The notes below the pieces were generated by a model, which was not told the DNA's origin, did not search any database, and worked only from the letters and a program-made list of their open reading frames with translations. Positions 42,842 through 50,794 of a stretch of 64,000 nt of DNA are shown here, piece after piece. The position numbers and the translations under genes were made by a program. The stretch comes from HXMU1420-13 sp034669965. Lineage in GTDB: Bacteria > Bacteroidota > Rhodothermia > Balneolales > Balneolaceae. The stretch is from contig JAXMOK010000008.1 in the NCBI GenBank assembly GCA_034669965.1, positions 62,001-126,000 of the forward strand, in the 5' to 3' direction. Position 1 is the stretch's first letter; every line of letters starts with the position of its first letter.

Positions 42842-43291
42842 ATGAATCATTCTACCTACCTAAAAACAGCCGCATTCTGTTCCTTTGCGATTGCTCTTCT
42901 TCATGTTGCAATAATGATTGGTGGAGGTGAATGGTACGTATTTTTTGGTGCCGGACAAGAAATGGCCCGACTTGATGAATCGGGAAGTTGGTATCCGAAA
43001 ATAGTTACTTCTCTAATCACTGTTATCTTTATTATCTGGGGATGTTATGCTCTTTCCGCTGCTGGAAGTATTAAAAAACTTCCTTTCCTTCGAACGGTGA
43101 TTCTTTCAATTTCCGGGATTTTGATTTTAAGAGGGATCTCTGGATTCGTTCTACCTTTTACGAGTACTCATCCTTCCATCCTGCAAAACTCAATCCCTTT
43201 TTGGATGATTACTTCCACGATTTCTTTGATAATTGGAGCTCTTTTTTTGATGGGGTTGGTGAAAGAAAAAAGGGTGGTAGAGCATACTTAG
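42842..43291 (+). CDS. Four-segment membrane protein of unknown function
   Basis: This 149-residue protein has four predicted membrane segments, near residues 10-28, 52-72, 83-103 and 117-138. The N-terminal part has FAIALLHVAIMIGGGEWYVFFGAG. A Glu-containing segment reads EMARLDESGSWYPKIVTSLI, and the rest is hydrophobic. No family name is certain; relatives of this pattern are annotated as hypothetical in marine bacteria. It follows purM after a palindromic repeat and may be co-transcribed with it. Confidence 0.6.
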   Translation: MNHSTYLKTAAFCSFAIALLHVAIMIGGGEWYVFFGAGQEMARLDESGSWYPKIVTSLITVIFIIWGCYALSAAGSIKKLPFLRTVILSISGILILRGISGFVLPFTSTHPSILQNSIPFWMITSTISLIIGALFLMGLVKEKRVVEHT

Positions 43292-43326
43292 TTAATGGTG
43301 AATTACCATTAATGGGTTCAATAATC

Positions 43327-43623
43327 TTATTTCATATGTTGTTGAATATCCATTCTGTCGTGCAAGATTCTGGTAATTTCTATCTGATCTTTGGTGATAA
43401 TTCTATAGAAGATGATATGTCGATTCACTTGTAAACCAAGTAAATCGTCTCTAATTGAAGGGTATTTTAGTCCAATAGTTTGTTGATCTGCAATGAGATC
43501 AAAACCGGATATCAGTTCCTGAAAGTAAGTATCAGCTTGTTCTTCTGACCAAGTATCAAAAGTGTAGTTCCAAATATTTGAAAGGTCTTTGACAGCTAAA
43601 CTCGTTAGTTGATAGCTAGCCAT
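43327..43623 (-). CDS. parE: ParE-type toxin
   Basis: This 98-residue toxin of the ParE/RelE superfamily reads MASYQLTSLAVKDLSNIWNY (N-terminal strand and helix with the A-x-x-D-L pattern), IRDDLLGLQVNRHIIFYRI (central strands) and IEITRILHDRMDIQQHM (last strand with Arg/Leu/His/Arg-Met-Asp, the typical ParE ending). It would poison gyrase. It overlaps the antitoxin gene by 8 bases. Confidence 0.93.
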   Translation of the reverse strand: MASYQLTSLAVKDLSNIWNYTFDTWSEEQADTYFQELISGFDLIADQQTIGLKYPSIRDDLLGLQVNRHIIFYRIITKDQIEITRILHDRMDIQQHMK

Positions 43624-43864
43624 TTTTTTTGGCTGTTTTTAACTTTTCTAGATGTTTGGTTGGATTAAAATCTTCTACGATTCCACTTTCAATACCTGAA
43701 TTTATAGCATTTTTTAAGGCGATAACTTTATGTTCTTCTTCCTCAAGAAGCCGTAATCCAGCACGAATTACTTCACTCGCATTTTTAAACCTTCCTTTAT
43801 TAACACTTTGCTGAACAAAATCATCAAAGTAGTTTCCAAGTGATACGGATGTATTTTTTCCCAT
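43616..43864 (-). CDS. parD: ParD-type antitoxin
   Basis: This is an 82-residue ribbon-helix-helix antitoxin. KNTSVSLGNYFDDFVQQSV is the beta strand and first helix, and GRFKNASEVIRAGLRLLEEE the second helix with the ParD signature. The acidic C-terminal region (EDFNPTKHLEKL) would wrap ParE. A near-perfect operator palindrome lies 24 bases before the start (43889-43905), fitting autorepression. Confidence 0.94.
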   Translation of the reverse strand: MGKNTSVSLGNYFDDFVQQSVNKGRFKNASEVIRAGLRLLEEEEHKVIALKNAINSGIESGIVEDFNPTKHLEKLKTAKKNG

Positions 43865-43888
43865 GATTAGTATTTTTAAACTAAAATA

Positions 43889-43905
43889 TTACCAATTATT
43901 GGTAA
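43889..43905. promoter_or_regulatory. Putative ParD operator
   Basis: TTACCAAT-T-ATTGGTAA is a perfect 8-bp inverted repeat with one central base just upstream of parD. It is the kind of site ribbon-helix-helix antitoxins bind for autoregulation. Confidence 0.6.
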
Positions 43906-43939
43906 CTATTCAAGTAGATGAGAGAACTTTCCATTCTAT

Positions 43940-43969
43940 TTAACCCGTCCAGGGTTTAGAAAAACCCTA
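43940..43969. repeat. GGGTT-family palindrome, decayed copy
   Basis: AACCCGTCCAGGGTTTAGAA followed by AAACCCTAT is a degenerate member of the family seen at 42800, 44370, 47351, 47412 and 47884. Confidence 0.55.
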
Positions 43970-44299
43970 TCACTTCGGATCCAAACTCATCACATAGTCA
44001 AAACTTTCGTTTAGCAGGCGAACGACGAGTTCTGAATCTTTCAGCATCTCATCGGTGATTAGAATTTATCCGCGCATTACCGAATTGTAGGATCTAAACA
44101 AAGTGGTGTTGTATTGCTTCAGGTAAGATTCCTGTACTTCTTTCGAAAAACGAATCCCGATTTCGCCGGCTTTGTTTACGGTCGAAAACATATGTCCGTT
44201 TGCCGTAGTGCAGGGAACTGTTTTCCCTTTTCGTTCGAACATAGGGCATTGAGCAATTAAAGCATCATATATTTTAAGTCTCTCGGTAAAATCAGGCAT
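43970..44299 (-). pseudogene. TfoX-like small protein interrupted by one in-frame stop
   Basis: The first part (start ATG 44299 with AAGGAG 7 bases upstream; MPDFTERLKIYDALIAQCPM, then KGKTVPCTTANGHMF) reads to SYNSVMRG and stops at TAA (44066-44068). The same frame stays open for 31 more codons (ILITDEMLKDSELVVRLLNE, then SFDYVMSLDPK) to a TGA at 43970-43972. This tail fits the expected C-terminus of this family (a VMRGYVLI-like segment then a helix), so a Tyr-type codon has probably become TAA. It is either a real nonsense mutation or a sequencing error. The full protein of about 109 residues resembles small TfoX/Sxy N-terminal-like proteins with a KGKxxPxTxxNGHMFS motif; the role is unknown. 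Confidence 0.7.
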
Positions 44300-44369
44300 G
44301 ATTTTCTCCTTTAAATTGATACCACGATAAGAAAAATATCGGTTTAATCTACTAACTCGCCGGACTATC

Positions 44370-44402
44370 AACCCATCCAGGGTTCTAAACCCTTAACGGG
44401 TT
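44370..44402. repeat. GGGTT-family palindrome, copy
   Basis: AACCCATCCAGGGTTCTAAA continues with CCCTTAACGGGTT. The arms pair imperfectly. It lies between the interrupted TfoX-like gene and the beta-lactamase-fold gene. Confidence 0.7.
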
Positions 44403-44417
44403 AAATTTCATGATTTC

Positions 44418-45587
44418 TTAATCATTTTTCATCTCTAGTAACAAGTAAGAGAGATTAATGGATAAGTTTCGAACCTCGTCTCTGGAGTTCATATTATTTA
44501 CCAAAGTTGCCACAACAAGCTTTCGATCAAAAAAGATTCTAAAATAACTAGAGCTTCCAATTTGCTTTCCATGGTGTTGAATTACCTTTCCTTGTTCAGG
44601 AGTAATCCAACTATCCCAACCAAGTACGTACTCATTTTCAGTACTGGTCGAATCGGAGAGTTTTATCATCATTTCAGTAGTTTTCGGGCTAATTAAAGTA
44701 TAATCTAGAATAGCTTTTCCGAATTTGAGCATATTATCTGCTGTCGATATAACACCACCTCCCGCGTAAGTGTGGCTCAAATTATTCTGCGGACTTCTGA
44801 AAAAAGTATTCCCAAGTTTTATGTAATTATCCGCTTTATTGTCATAACTCAAATTGCTGTCTTCAATATTCGTTTCGGTCATTCCAGCCGGATTCCAAAT
44901 GTGCTCTCGCATATAATTCTGATACGATTTCCCGGTAACCTTTTCTATAATTGCACCAAGAATAGTATATCCATAGGACGAATACATAAATGAGCTTCCG
45001 GGTTCAAACTCAAGTTCTCTATCCTTGAATTTATCGAGAGCCTTAATACTATTCTCGTAATGAGTAAAATGAATAGATTCTAAATCGGATTGGTAGTGAG
45101 AAACCCCAGAAGTGTGGGTTAATAAATGACGGATAGTAATATCTCCCTGTTCCTTTTTTGGAAATTCCGGCAGATAGTTTTGAATCGGTAAATCTATATC
45201 TATGATCCCTTTTTCGTAAAGTTGTAGTATAGCAATAGCAGTCATGGGTTTGCTTATTGAAGCAATTCTAAACTGACTTGTTTGCGTTGGCTTTTCATGA
45301 GTTTTTTTAGCTAGAAACCCGGCTGTTGATAACCAAATCCGACAATCTTGATCATAAACTCCGGTCGAAACACCTAGATAATCATTTTCTTTTATTGCAG
45401 AATTAAGAATGCTGTCCGCTTTACTACTAAAACTATGTAATTCATTGCATTCCAGATTGTTTATGCTTTGAGAACTGGAATCCGGTTTATTGGAAAATGG
45501 ATTTACACTAAAAGGCTCAAGAGTCCAATAGAATAGATAGGAAAGCAGAAGTAAAATTACTCCAACTATAAATTTAGTTTTTGTCAT
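44418..45587 (-). CDS. Beta-lactamase-fold serine hydrolase (class C-like)
   Basis: This 389-residue protein has a membrane anchor near its N-terminus (FIVGVILLLLSYLFYWTL). The penicillin-binding fold shows the nucleophile in RIASISKPMTAIAIL (S110, K113). The second motif is YSSYGYTILG (the Tyr position, with Ser where Asn is common), and the third is HHGKQIGSSSY. It is probably a periplasmic esterase or D,D-peptidase-like enzyme rather than an antibiotic lactamase, which is inference. It is separated from other genes by more than 100 bases on both sides. Confidence 0.88.
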   Translation of the reverse strand: MTKTKFIVGVILLLLSYLFYWTLEPFSVNPFSNKPDSSSQSINNLECNELHSFSSKADSILNSAIKENDYLGVSTGVYDQDCRIWLSTAGFLAKKTHEKPTQTSQFRIASISKPMTAIAILQLYEKGIIDIDLPIQNYLPEFPKKEQGDITIRHLLTHTSGVSHYQSDLESIHFTHYENSIKALDKFKDRELEFEPGSSFMYSSYGYTILGAIIEKVTGKSYQNYMREHIWNPAGMTETNIEDSNLSYDNKADNYIKLGNTFFRSPQNNLSHTYAGGGVISTADNMLKFGKAILDYTLISPKTTEMMIKLSDSTSTENEYVLGWDSWITPEQGKVIQHHGKQIGSSSYFRIFFDRKLVVATLVNNMNSRDEVRNLSINLSYLLLEMKND

Positions 45588-45727
45588 TGGTTCCCCTGCT
45601 GTATGGTGTAAATATCATTGATGTCCTAAAGATTAGAAGCCTTATCTGATGAAAAGCTGAAAACATTGAGCGGCAATATTGGTGTTAATTTGTTTGATTG
45701 ATTTAGCAAAAGTTGACACCCTAACGC

Positions 45728-47251
45728 CTATTCCCATTCAGAAATATCAATTGTTCTCAATTCATCATTCAAGTTCTTGATTGCTTCCAGTAATTGCTGA
45801 CGATGAGCTGAATCCAAATAATAAGAGCCCGTAAAAACCATATCAATCGAGCGGGTATGTTCGATGTTTTCCAACGGATTTTCGGATAATAAAATCAGAT
45901 CTGCTTTTCTACCGATTTCAATCGCTCCCGTATTCATCGCCGACCAATTTGCTGGTGCTACTGTTGCAGAATACATCACCTCGGCAGGTGTTAATCCAAG
46001 CTGAACCAGTGATGAAAGTTCATCGTGCAAGGAAAATCCGGGTACCGCTCCGGTAACATTGGCATCGGTTCCGGCCAGTAAAACTACGCCGTTTTTTTGC
46101 AGTGATCGCGTCATTAAATGAATAGCTTCCACATAGGTATTCCAATACATTTCGGAAAGCTCGCGTCGTTCGGGATCGTTTTTAATTTCAAGGTTCTCGT
46201 AAATGTTATTACCCGGTAACCATCCTTTAAAATTCATATGCCCCTCAACTAATATAGGGTGGACGTATTCCAGCTCAATACTTGAAAGATAATTTTCGAG
46301 ATCGAATTTTTGCTTAGGTAAGCTTTCCATCAAAAAAAGCGTGGTGGTGACGGCAATACCGTCTTCTTTTAACCGGATGGAGATAGAATCCGCATGAAGC
46401 TCTACATACTCAAGAAATTCAGCGGTGTTTTCATAACCTACTCCTCCAATTTCTTCCATCATATTTTTGGTGATTTCCTCAACATGAGCCAACTGCGCAA
46501 TACCGGAACCGAACATTTCTTCTAAACCAACATCATAGGGCAAATGACCCATTACTTTGAGATCAAGGGCTGCAGCTTCTTCAAGTACAACGTCGTAGAT
46601 TTCTCTATTTATAAATCCACCAAGTTTGATCGCATCATATCCTTGACTATATAAGTTATGAACTCCTTTTCGAGCATCATTTTCTGAGGTATAGGTAAGT
46701 CCGGCTCCAAAATATTTTTTACCCCAATGGTACCACCCTTCTTCACTTCCTAGTTTTCTGGTGGCAATAAACAATTCCGGACTTATAGCTCCCTTCGCTT
46801 TCTCTTCTTTCCAATCAAGATGCGCTTGATATCCAAACATTTCCCAAACGCTAGTCACTCCATTAGCGAGGTATAGCATCAAATCGTTTTTACTGTACTT
46901 TAAGTGAACATGAGTATCGGTTAGTCCGGGAATTAGAAATTTACCACTTCCATCTATATAGGTGATGGAAGAATCCATCATCGCCGCTGATATTTGTTCG
47001 ATCACACCGTTTCTAAGCACTACGTATTGATTTGGAATGAAGTGAGTTCCATCCGCATGCAACACAGATACATTTTTGATACCGATGGTTGAATATTCCT
47101 CGAAATATTCTTCTGCATCTATTACCGGCGTAAAGGCAGCCTGCGATTTTTGAACCTGATACTTATACCAGAAAAAGCCGACAGAGGATGAAATAAGAAG
47201 AAATAGAAGGAAAAATAGACCCCATTTTTTAACGGATGATGCAAAAGCCAT
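45728..47251 (-). CDS. Amidohydrolase-superfamily protein, exported or membrane-anchored
   Basis: This 507-residue protein has an N-terminal hydrophobic anchor (GLFFLLFLLISSSVGFFWY). The TIM-barrel metal site has HxH in LIPGLTDTHVHLKYS, likely a Lys in AIKLGGF, and His in MGHLPYDVGLE and LAHVEEITK. The Asp is in VLLAGTDANVTGAVPGF, followed by GLTPAEVMYSATVAPANWS and the IEIGRKADLILLSENPLENI closing strand. This resembles imidazolonepropionase/prolidase-like exported enzymes of marine Bacteroidota, with peptide or cyclic amide substrates. It appears to be a single gene. Confidence 0.9.
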   Translation of the reverse strand: MAFASSVKKWGLFFLLFLLISSSVGFFWYKYQVQKSQAAFTPVIDAEEYFEEYSTIGIKNVSVLHADGTHFIPNQYVVLRNGVIEQISAAMMDSSITYIDGSGKFLIPGLTDTHVHLKYSKNDLMLYLANGVTSVWEMFGYQAHLDWKEEKAKGAISPELFIATRKLGSEEGWYHWGKKYFGAGLTYTSENDARKGVHNLYSQGYDAIKLGGFINREIYDVVLEEAAALDLKVMGHLPYDVGLEEMFGSGIAQLAHVEEITKNMMEEIGGVGYENTAEFLEYVELHADSISIRLKEDGIAVTTTLFLMESLPKQKFDLENYLSSIELEYVHPILVEGHMNFKGWLPGNNIYENLEIKNDPERRELSEMYWNTYVEAIHLMTRSLQKNGVVLLAGTDANVTGAVPGFSLHDELSSLVQLGLTPAEVMYSATVAPANWSAMNTGAIEIGRKADLILLSENPLENIEHTRSIDMVFTGSYYLDSAHRQQLLEAIKNLNDELRTIDISEWE

Positions 47252-47350
47252 ACTTAATAAAACCCAGATTTTGTAGATTAAAGGAAGCGTCTACTAATAA
47301 ATCTGCAATGTGTTTCAGATTAGTTGAATCGAGTTGAAACCGTTTTTTTT

Positions 47351-47428
47351 AACCCTTCCAGGGTTTAGAACCCTGGAAGGGTTACTAAGAGAGTCGGTCC
47401 GAAGTATTTCCAAACCCTGGAAGGGTTT
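47351..47428. repeat. GGGTT-family palindromes, paired copies
   Basis: The near-perfect inverted repeat AACCCTTCCAGGGTTT (47351-47366) pairs with AACCCTGGAAGGGTT (47369-47383). A partial second unit AAACCCTGGAAGGGTTT lies at 47412-47428. They sit just downstream of the VOC-protein gene on the minus strand. Confidence 0.75.
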
Positions 47429-47442
47429 GAAAAGAAAGGATC

Positions 47443-47826
47443 TTAAACAGATTGCCCGAATGTCAGGAGATTGTTATCCGGATCAAGCAGCGAAAATTCC
47501 TTTTGTCCCCATGGTTTAGTTTCCAGTGCACCGTTTGGATGGATTTCCGTTTTATTAGTTTTCAAAGAGTGATAAAAAGCTTCGATATCATCGGTTCTGA
47601 TGTACACCATACCATAATTTTCTTTTGGGTCAAGTTCTATGAATTCGAAGAAATGGAGTTCTATGTTATCTTTTTTCAACATCAAATAGCCATCATAATC
47701 GGTATCCCCAACATTCTGAAAACCCAATTGATCGATATAATATGCCCGAGTAATACTTTTATCACGCATCGGCAATTTGGGGTGGATAGCGGAAAGCATC
47801 TTAAAATGGTTTAGGTGATTATTCAT
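47443..47826 (-). CDS. VOC-family (glyoxalase/bleomycin-resistance-like) protein
   Basis: This protein of about 128 residues has two beta-alpha-beta-beta-beta units. HPKLPMRDKSITRAYYIDQL opens the first. LHFFEFIELDPKENYGMVYI with a Glu and YIRTDDIEAFYHSL follow, then EFSLLDPDNNLLTFGQ, the common second-half ending with Glu-Phe-x-x-x-D-P-D-N-N. There is no signal peptide. ATG 47826 is chosen over 47847 and 47799; all lack a strong ribosome site. The activity may be metal-dependent lyase or binding only. Confidence 0.85.
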   Translation of the reverse strand: MNNHLNHFKMLSAIHPKLPMRDKSITRAYYIDQLGFQNVGDTDYDGYLMLKKDNIELHFFEFIELDPKENYGMVYIRTDDIEAFYHSLKTNKTEIHPNGALETKPWGQKEFSLLDPDNNLLTFGQSV

Positions 47827-47883
47827 CTTACATGATCCGAAAATCATTATAGATAAATAAGGTAGGTATTCTAATCCAACCTT

Positions 47884-47955
47884 TAACCAGTCAAGGGTTT
47901 AAACCCGGGTGGGTTATGAAATGGAAGGTCATTTCCCAAACCCTTGACGTGTTAC
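47884..47955. repeat. GGGTT-family repeats between the VOC and DUF4168 genes
   Basis: AACCAGTCAAGGGTTTAAAC continues to GGTGGGTT. A further half-copy AAACCCTTGACGTGTT follows at about 47938. These are degenerate members of the same palindromic family. Confidence 0.6.
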
Positions 47956-48103
47956 GAGAGGAAGTCGAGAGTGATGAGATAACGCCGAAACCTTGTAAAA
48001 GCCAAATAAGATATGGTGTTGAATTACGGATTCCGTAAAACATTGCCTATTTTTATTGAAGAAAACAAAGAGTATACAACAAAAAGACTATTTCAAGAAT
48101 CAC

Positions 48104-48580
48104 ATGAAAGTATTCATCAAGAGTTTAAATCTATTAATTGCATTATTAATCATTGGAAGCGCTGCGTTAAATGCCCAGCAAATGCAGATGCCTCAACCTG
48201 CCCCTGCTAAAAATGTGACCGATGCCGAGCTCGCTCAGTTTGTAGAAGTGGCTAAAGAGTTTCAGGAAATCAGCGTAGCCACCGATCGTATGTTATTTGC
48301 CAAACTCGAAGAAGTTGGTATGAGCGGTCAGCGGTTTCAGGAAATTATGATGGCTCGCTCGAATCCAAATGCCACAAAGATTGAACTCACTACACTCGAA
48401 GAATCTACCATCGAAAATATGCAATCCTTTTTGCAGCAGTTGTCTATGTCGATGCAGCAGCAACAAATAAAAGCAGTTGAAAAATCTGAGTTAAGTGAGA
48501 AACGATTTCAGGGAATTGCCATGGCATTGCAAACGGATCAACAATTAGCCGAACGATTCCAGGAACTAGTTGATCAGTAA
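48104..48580 (+). CDS. Secreted DUF4168-like protein
   Basis: This protein of about 158 residues starts at ATG 48104 with a signal peptide (FIKSLNLLIALLIIGSAALNAQ). After a Met/Gln/Pro linker comes the DUF4168-type helical region: NVTDAELAQFVEVAKEFQEI, then ATDRMLFAKLEEVGMSGQRF, and MMARSNPNA, with an internal repeat FQEIMMA / FQGIAMALQTDQQLAERFQE. The family is periplasmic and of unknown role. A strong terminator follows. Confidence 0.75.
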   Translation: MKVFIKSLNLLIALLIIGSAALNAQQMQMPQPAPAKNVTDAELAQFVEVAKEFQEISVATDRMLFAKLEEVGMSGQRFQEIMMARSNPNATKIELTTLEESTIENMQSFLQQLSMSMQQQQIKAVEKSELSEKRFQGIAMALQTDQQLAERFQELVDQ

Positions 48581-48602
48581 CCAACAACGACCTTAACGAT
48601 TT

Positions 48603-48631
48603 AAAAACCCAACCACTGTGTTGGGTTTTTT
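48603..48631 (+). terminator. Intrinsic terminator after the DUF4168-like gene
   Basis: An 11-bp perfect stem AAAAACCCAAC (48603-48613) / GTTGGGTTTTT (48620-48630) with a six-base loop is followed by TTTGT-like sequence. The A/T-flanked stem can also terminate the convergent gene at 48654. Confidence 0.85.
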
Positions 48632-48653
48632 GTTTACGTACTAATTAAGTAGC

Positions 48654-49085
48654 TCAATTCTTTCCCAGTATATAGGTTTTGAATACATAGTTCCATGGAG
48701 TGAAAGCAAAGGGAATAATCATAATCATAAATATGGCTGCCCATTCGGCTGTGTCTGATCCGGCTAATGTTCCTGCCTTCCACATCGGAAAAGCCACAAA
48801 TCCCAGCCACAATCCTTTGTACAAAAACATAAACAGCATGATTGGCAACATGCGCAATGTGTGGATCATGCCTAACCCACTTAAAGCGGTATAAGCGGCC
48901 ATAGCACACCATGCAATACCAATTTCGTTATCCCAGGGACCCGGGTAGGTGATTAATTCAGTCCAGGCGTCTTTTCCTGCCAGGAAAAACATCAGCCCAA
49001 AAAAGAGTTTGAGAACATACACCTGAATGGGACGAACCCCGTTGTACTTGCTAGAGGGTTTAAATAGCTGTTTGATAAAGTGCAT
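48654..49085 (-). CDS. Four-segment membrane protein of unknown function
   Basis: This 143-residue protein has four predicted membrane segments with the pattern VYVLKLFFGLMFFLAGKDAW, EIGIAWCAMAAYTALSGLGM, MLPIMLFMFLYKGLWLGFVA and EWAAIFMIMIIPFAFTPWNY. The size and topology resemble DoxX/DUF4345-like small proteins, but no motif secures a name. It lies between convergent DUF4168 and the S10 peptidase gene upstream. Confidence 0.6.
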   Translation of the reverse strand: MHFIKQLFKPSSKYNGVRPIQVYVLKLFFGLMFFLAGKDAWTELITYPGPWDNEIGIAWCAMAAYTALSGLGMIHTLRMLPIMLFMFLYKGLWLGFVAFPMWKAGTLAGSDTAEWAAIFMIMIIPFAFTPWNYVFKTYILGKN

Positions 49086-49160
49086 ATCCGGGGCCTGAAA
49101 TTATAGAAGATTCTGAGTTTTGCAGGCGACGTGTACTCAGCTTTCCGGTGATAAGTTTCT

Positions 49161-49200
49161 AAAAAAAATCCCAGACTCAATAAAGCCGGGATTTTTGGTT
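49161..49200 (-). terminator. Intrinsic terminator of the S10 peptidase gene
   Basis: On the minus strand AAAATCCC pairs with GGGATTTT around a loop of about 15 bases and is followed by a T run (49161-49168), just behind the S10 peptidase stop codon. Confidence 0.8.
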
Positions 49201-49218
49201 TCATGAAAAGTGAGTTTT

Positions 49219-50727
49219 TTAATCCTCAGTGATAAATCGCTTTACATCCTCATAAAATTGAACCAAATCGGGAATTCGAGTATAAAACATATGTCCGGCG
49301 TGGTAGTACGTCATTTCAATATTTTCTTTGAGCTCATCCGGCAAATCCATGTGCATAAAGGTGTACTCGGTACCGAAAAACGGAGTGGCTAAATCGTAAT
49401 ACCCATTTTGCACCTGTACTTTCATTCCCGGATTCTGAATCATCGCTTCCTTTAAATCATCCACCGTTTGCGGACTCGTTGGGAAATATCCTCCACCTCC
49501 CCGACTCCAGTCCCAATTAAAGCCGGGCAAGCTGTAAGCAGAAAAATTGTATTTTTTGTCTTTCCCGAAGCCAAGTTCGTTGTGGTAATAATCCATAAAC
49601 GCCATCTGGTATGGCGGACTAATCGCCGAACTTTGGGGATCGTAATAAGCCCCTTCCGACATCGGATTCATAGAATATCCTTTGTACCGAGAATCTAATC
49701 GACCAACGGTCATCTCGTCATCACTCAGTAGTTCTTTAAAGAAGGAAAATGCAGGTACTCGTAAATTCGATTTATCAAGATAATCCCGATCTAGTCCGGT
49801 GTATTCTACCAGTTTGTTTAGTACCGCATTGCGCTCCGCTTCGGGTAAGTAATCGCCTTTCATTAGCGCGAGCGTGTATTCGTTTGTGGCATAAGCCCGC
49901 ACTTCATCCATAAATGCTTCGAAATCCTCAGCCTTGTTTGCTAGCTGATTGTGATACCATGCAGTTGCTGCATATGATGGCAAAAACAGGATGTACGAAG
50001 TGTCATCATAAGCACCGAAAGTGATAGTTCGCAAATCCAGCACATTCGAAACCAACACGATTCCATCCAGGGCAATGCCGTAGGTGTTGTTTAAATAGGG
50101 AGCGAGTCCTGCCGCGCGAAAGGTGCCGTAACTTTCGCCAAGTAAATACTTTGGAGATGCCCAACGGCCATTTTGGGTGATATATTCGTTAATGAAATTA
50201 CTGATGGATGAGATGTCGCCATCAACGCCCCAGAACTCTTTGTTTTCATGTTCGCCTACTGCGCGGGAAATACCCGTTCCTACCGGATCAACCATAACCA
50301 GATCAGTTACATCCAGAATGGAATACTCGTTATCGGCGAGTGTGTAGCCCGATTCGTTAAAATTGGGATCGTCTAGAACTACTCTTTTCGGACCTACTGC
50401 GCCCATGTGCAGCCAAATGGATGAAGAGCCGGGTCCACCGTTAAACACAAAGGTAACCGGGCGTTCACGGTTGTTGTTAACATCGGTTCGAGTATAAGCG
50501 ATGTACCCAAACTGAGCGATGGGTTCATTTTCTCGATTTTTGATGTTCATTGTAGCCGCTTTGGCTTCGTATTTCACATCCTTTCCATCAACTTTGATGG
50601 TGTGCGATGTTACATTCTGTTGTTCTTCAGGTATTGGTTTTGCTTCTTTTTGTTGATCCTGTTGGGCAAAAGTAGCCGAATGAATCGCAAACAATAGCAG
50701 TACAAGCCATAGAGCAGGTTTTTTCAT
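49219..50727 (-). CDS. Secreted S10 serine carboxypeptidase
   Basis: This 502-residue protein has a signal peptide (LWLVLLLFAIHSATFAQ). It belongs to the alpha/beta-hydrolase S10 family. The oxyanion region is TFVFNGGPGSSSIWLHMGAV, the nucleophile Ser is in YLLGESYGTFRAAGLAPY, the Asp in GYYDLATPFF and the His in YYHAGHMFYT near the C-terminus. It removes C-terminal amino acids at acidic pH in known members and is likely periplasmic or secreted. It is a single gene with its own terminator. Confidence 0.94.
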   Translation of the reverse strand: MKKPALWLVLLLFAIHSATFAQQDQQKEAKPIPEEQQNVTSHTIKVDGKDVKYEAKAATMNIKNRENEPIAQFGYIAYTRTDVNNNRERPVTFVFNGGPGSSSIWLHMGAVGPKRVVLDDPNFNESGYTLADNEYSILDVTDLVMVDPVGTGISRAVGEHENKEFWGVDGDISSISNFINEYITQNGRWASPKYLLGESYGTFRAAGLAPYLNNTYGIALDGIVLVSNVLDLRTITFGAYDDTSYILFLPSYAATAWYHNQLANKAEDFEAFMDEVRAYATNEYTLALMKGDYLPEAERNAVLNKLVEYTGLDRDYLDKSNLRVPAFSFFKELLSDDEMTVGRLDSRYKGYSMNPMSEGAYYDPQSSAISPPYQMAFMDYYHNELGFGKDKKYNFSAYSLPGFNWDWSRGGGGYFPTSPQTVDDLKEAMIQNPGMKVQVQNGYYDLATPFFGTEYTFMHMDLPDELKENIEMTYYHAGHMFYTRIPDLVQFYEDVKRFITED

Positions 50728-50794
50728 GTGTCCCCTTTTTGTGATTAGAATTTTCCGCCGTTAGAATACTAAAAATATTCTGGAAATGGGATGT

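Noticed and set aside
44066..44068. Stop-codon reassignment in this organism (TAA read as an amino acid)
   Set aside because: TAA ends many intact genes in the window (for example rsmG-adjacent dtd, gyrA and fabI neighbourhoods), so a one-gene nonsense change is the simpler reading.
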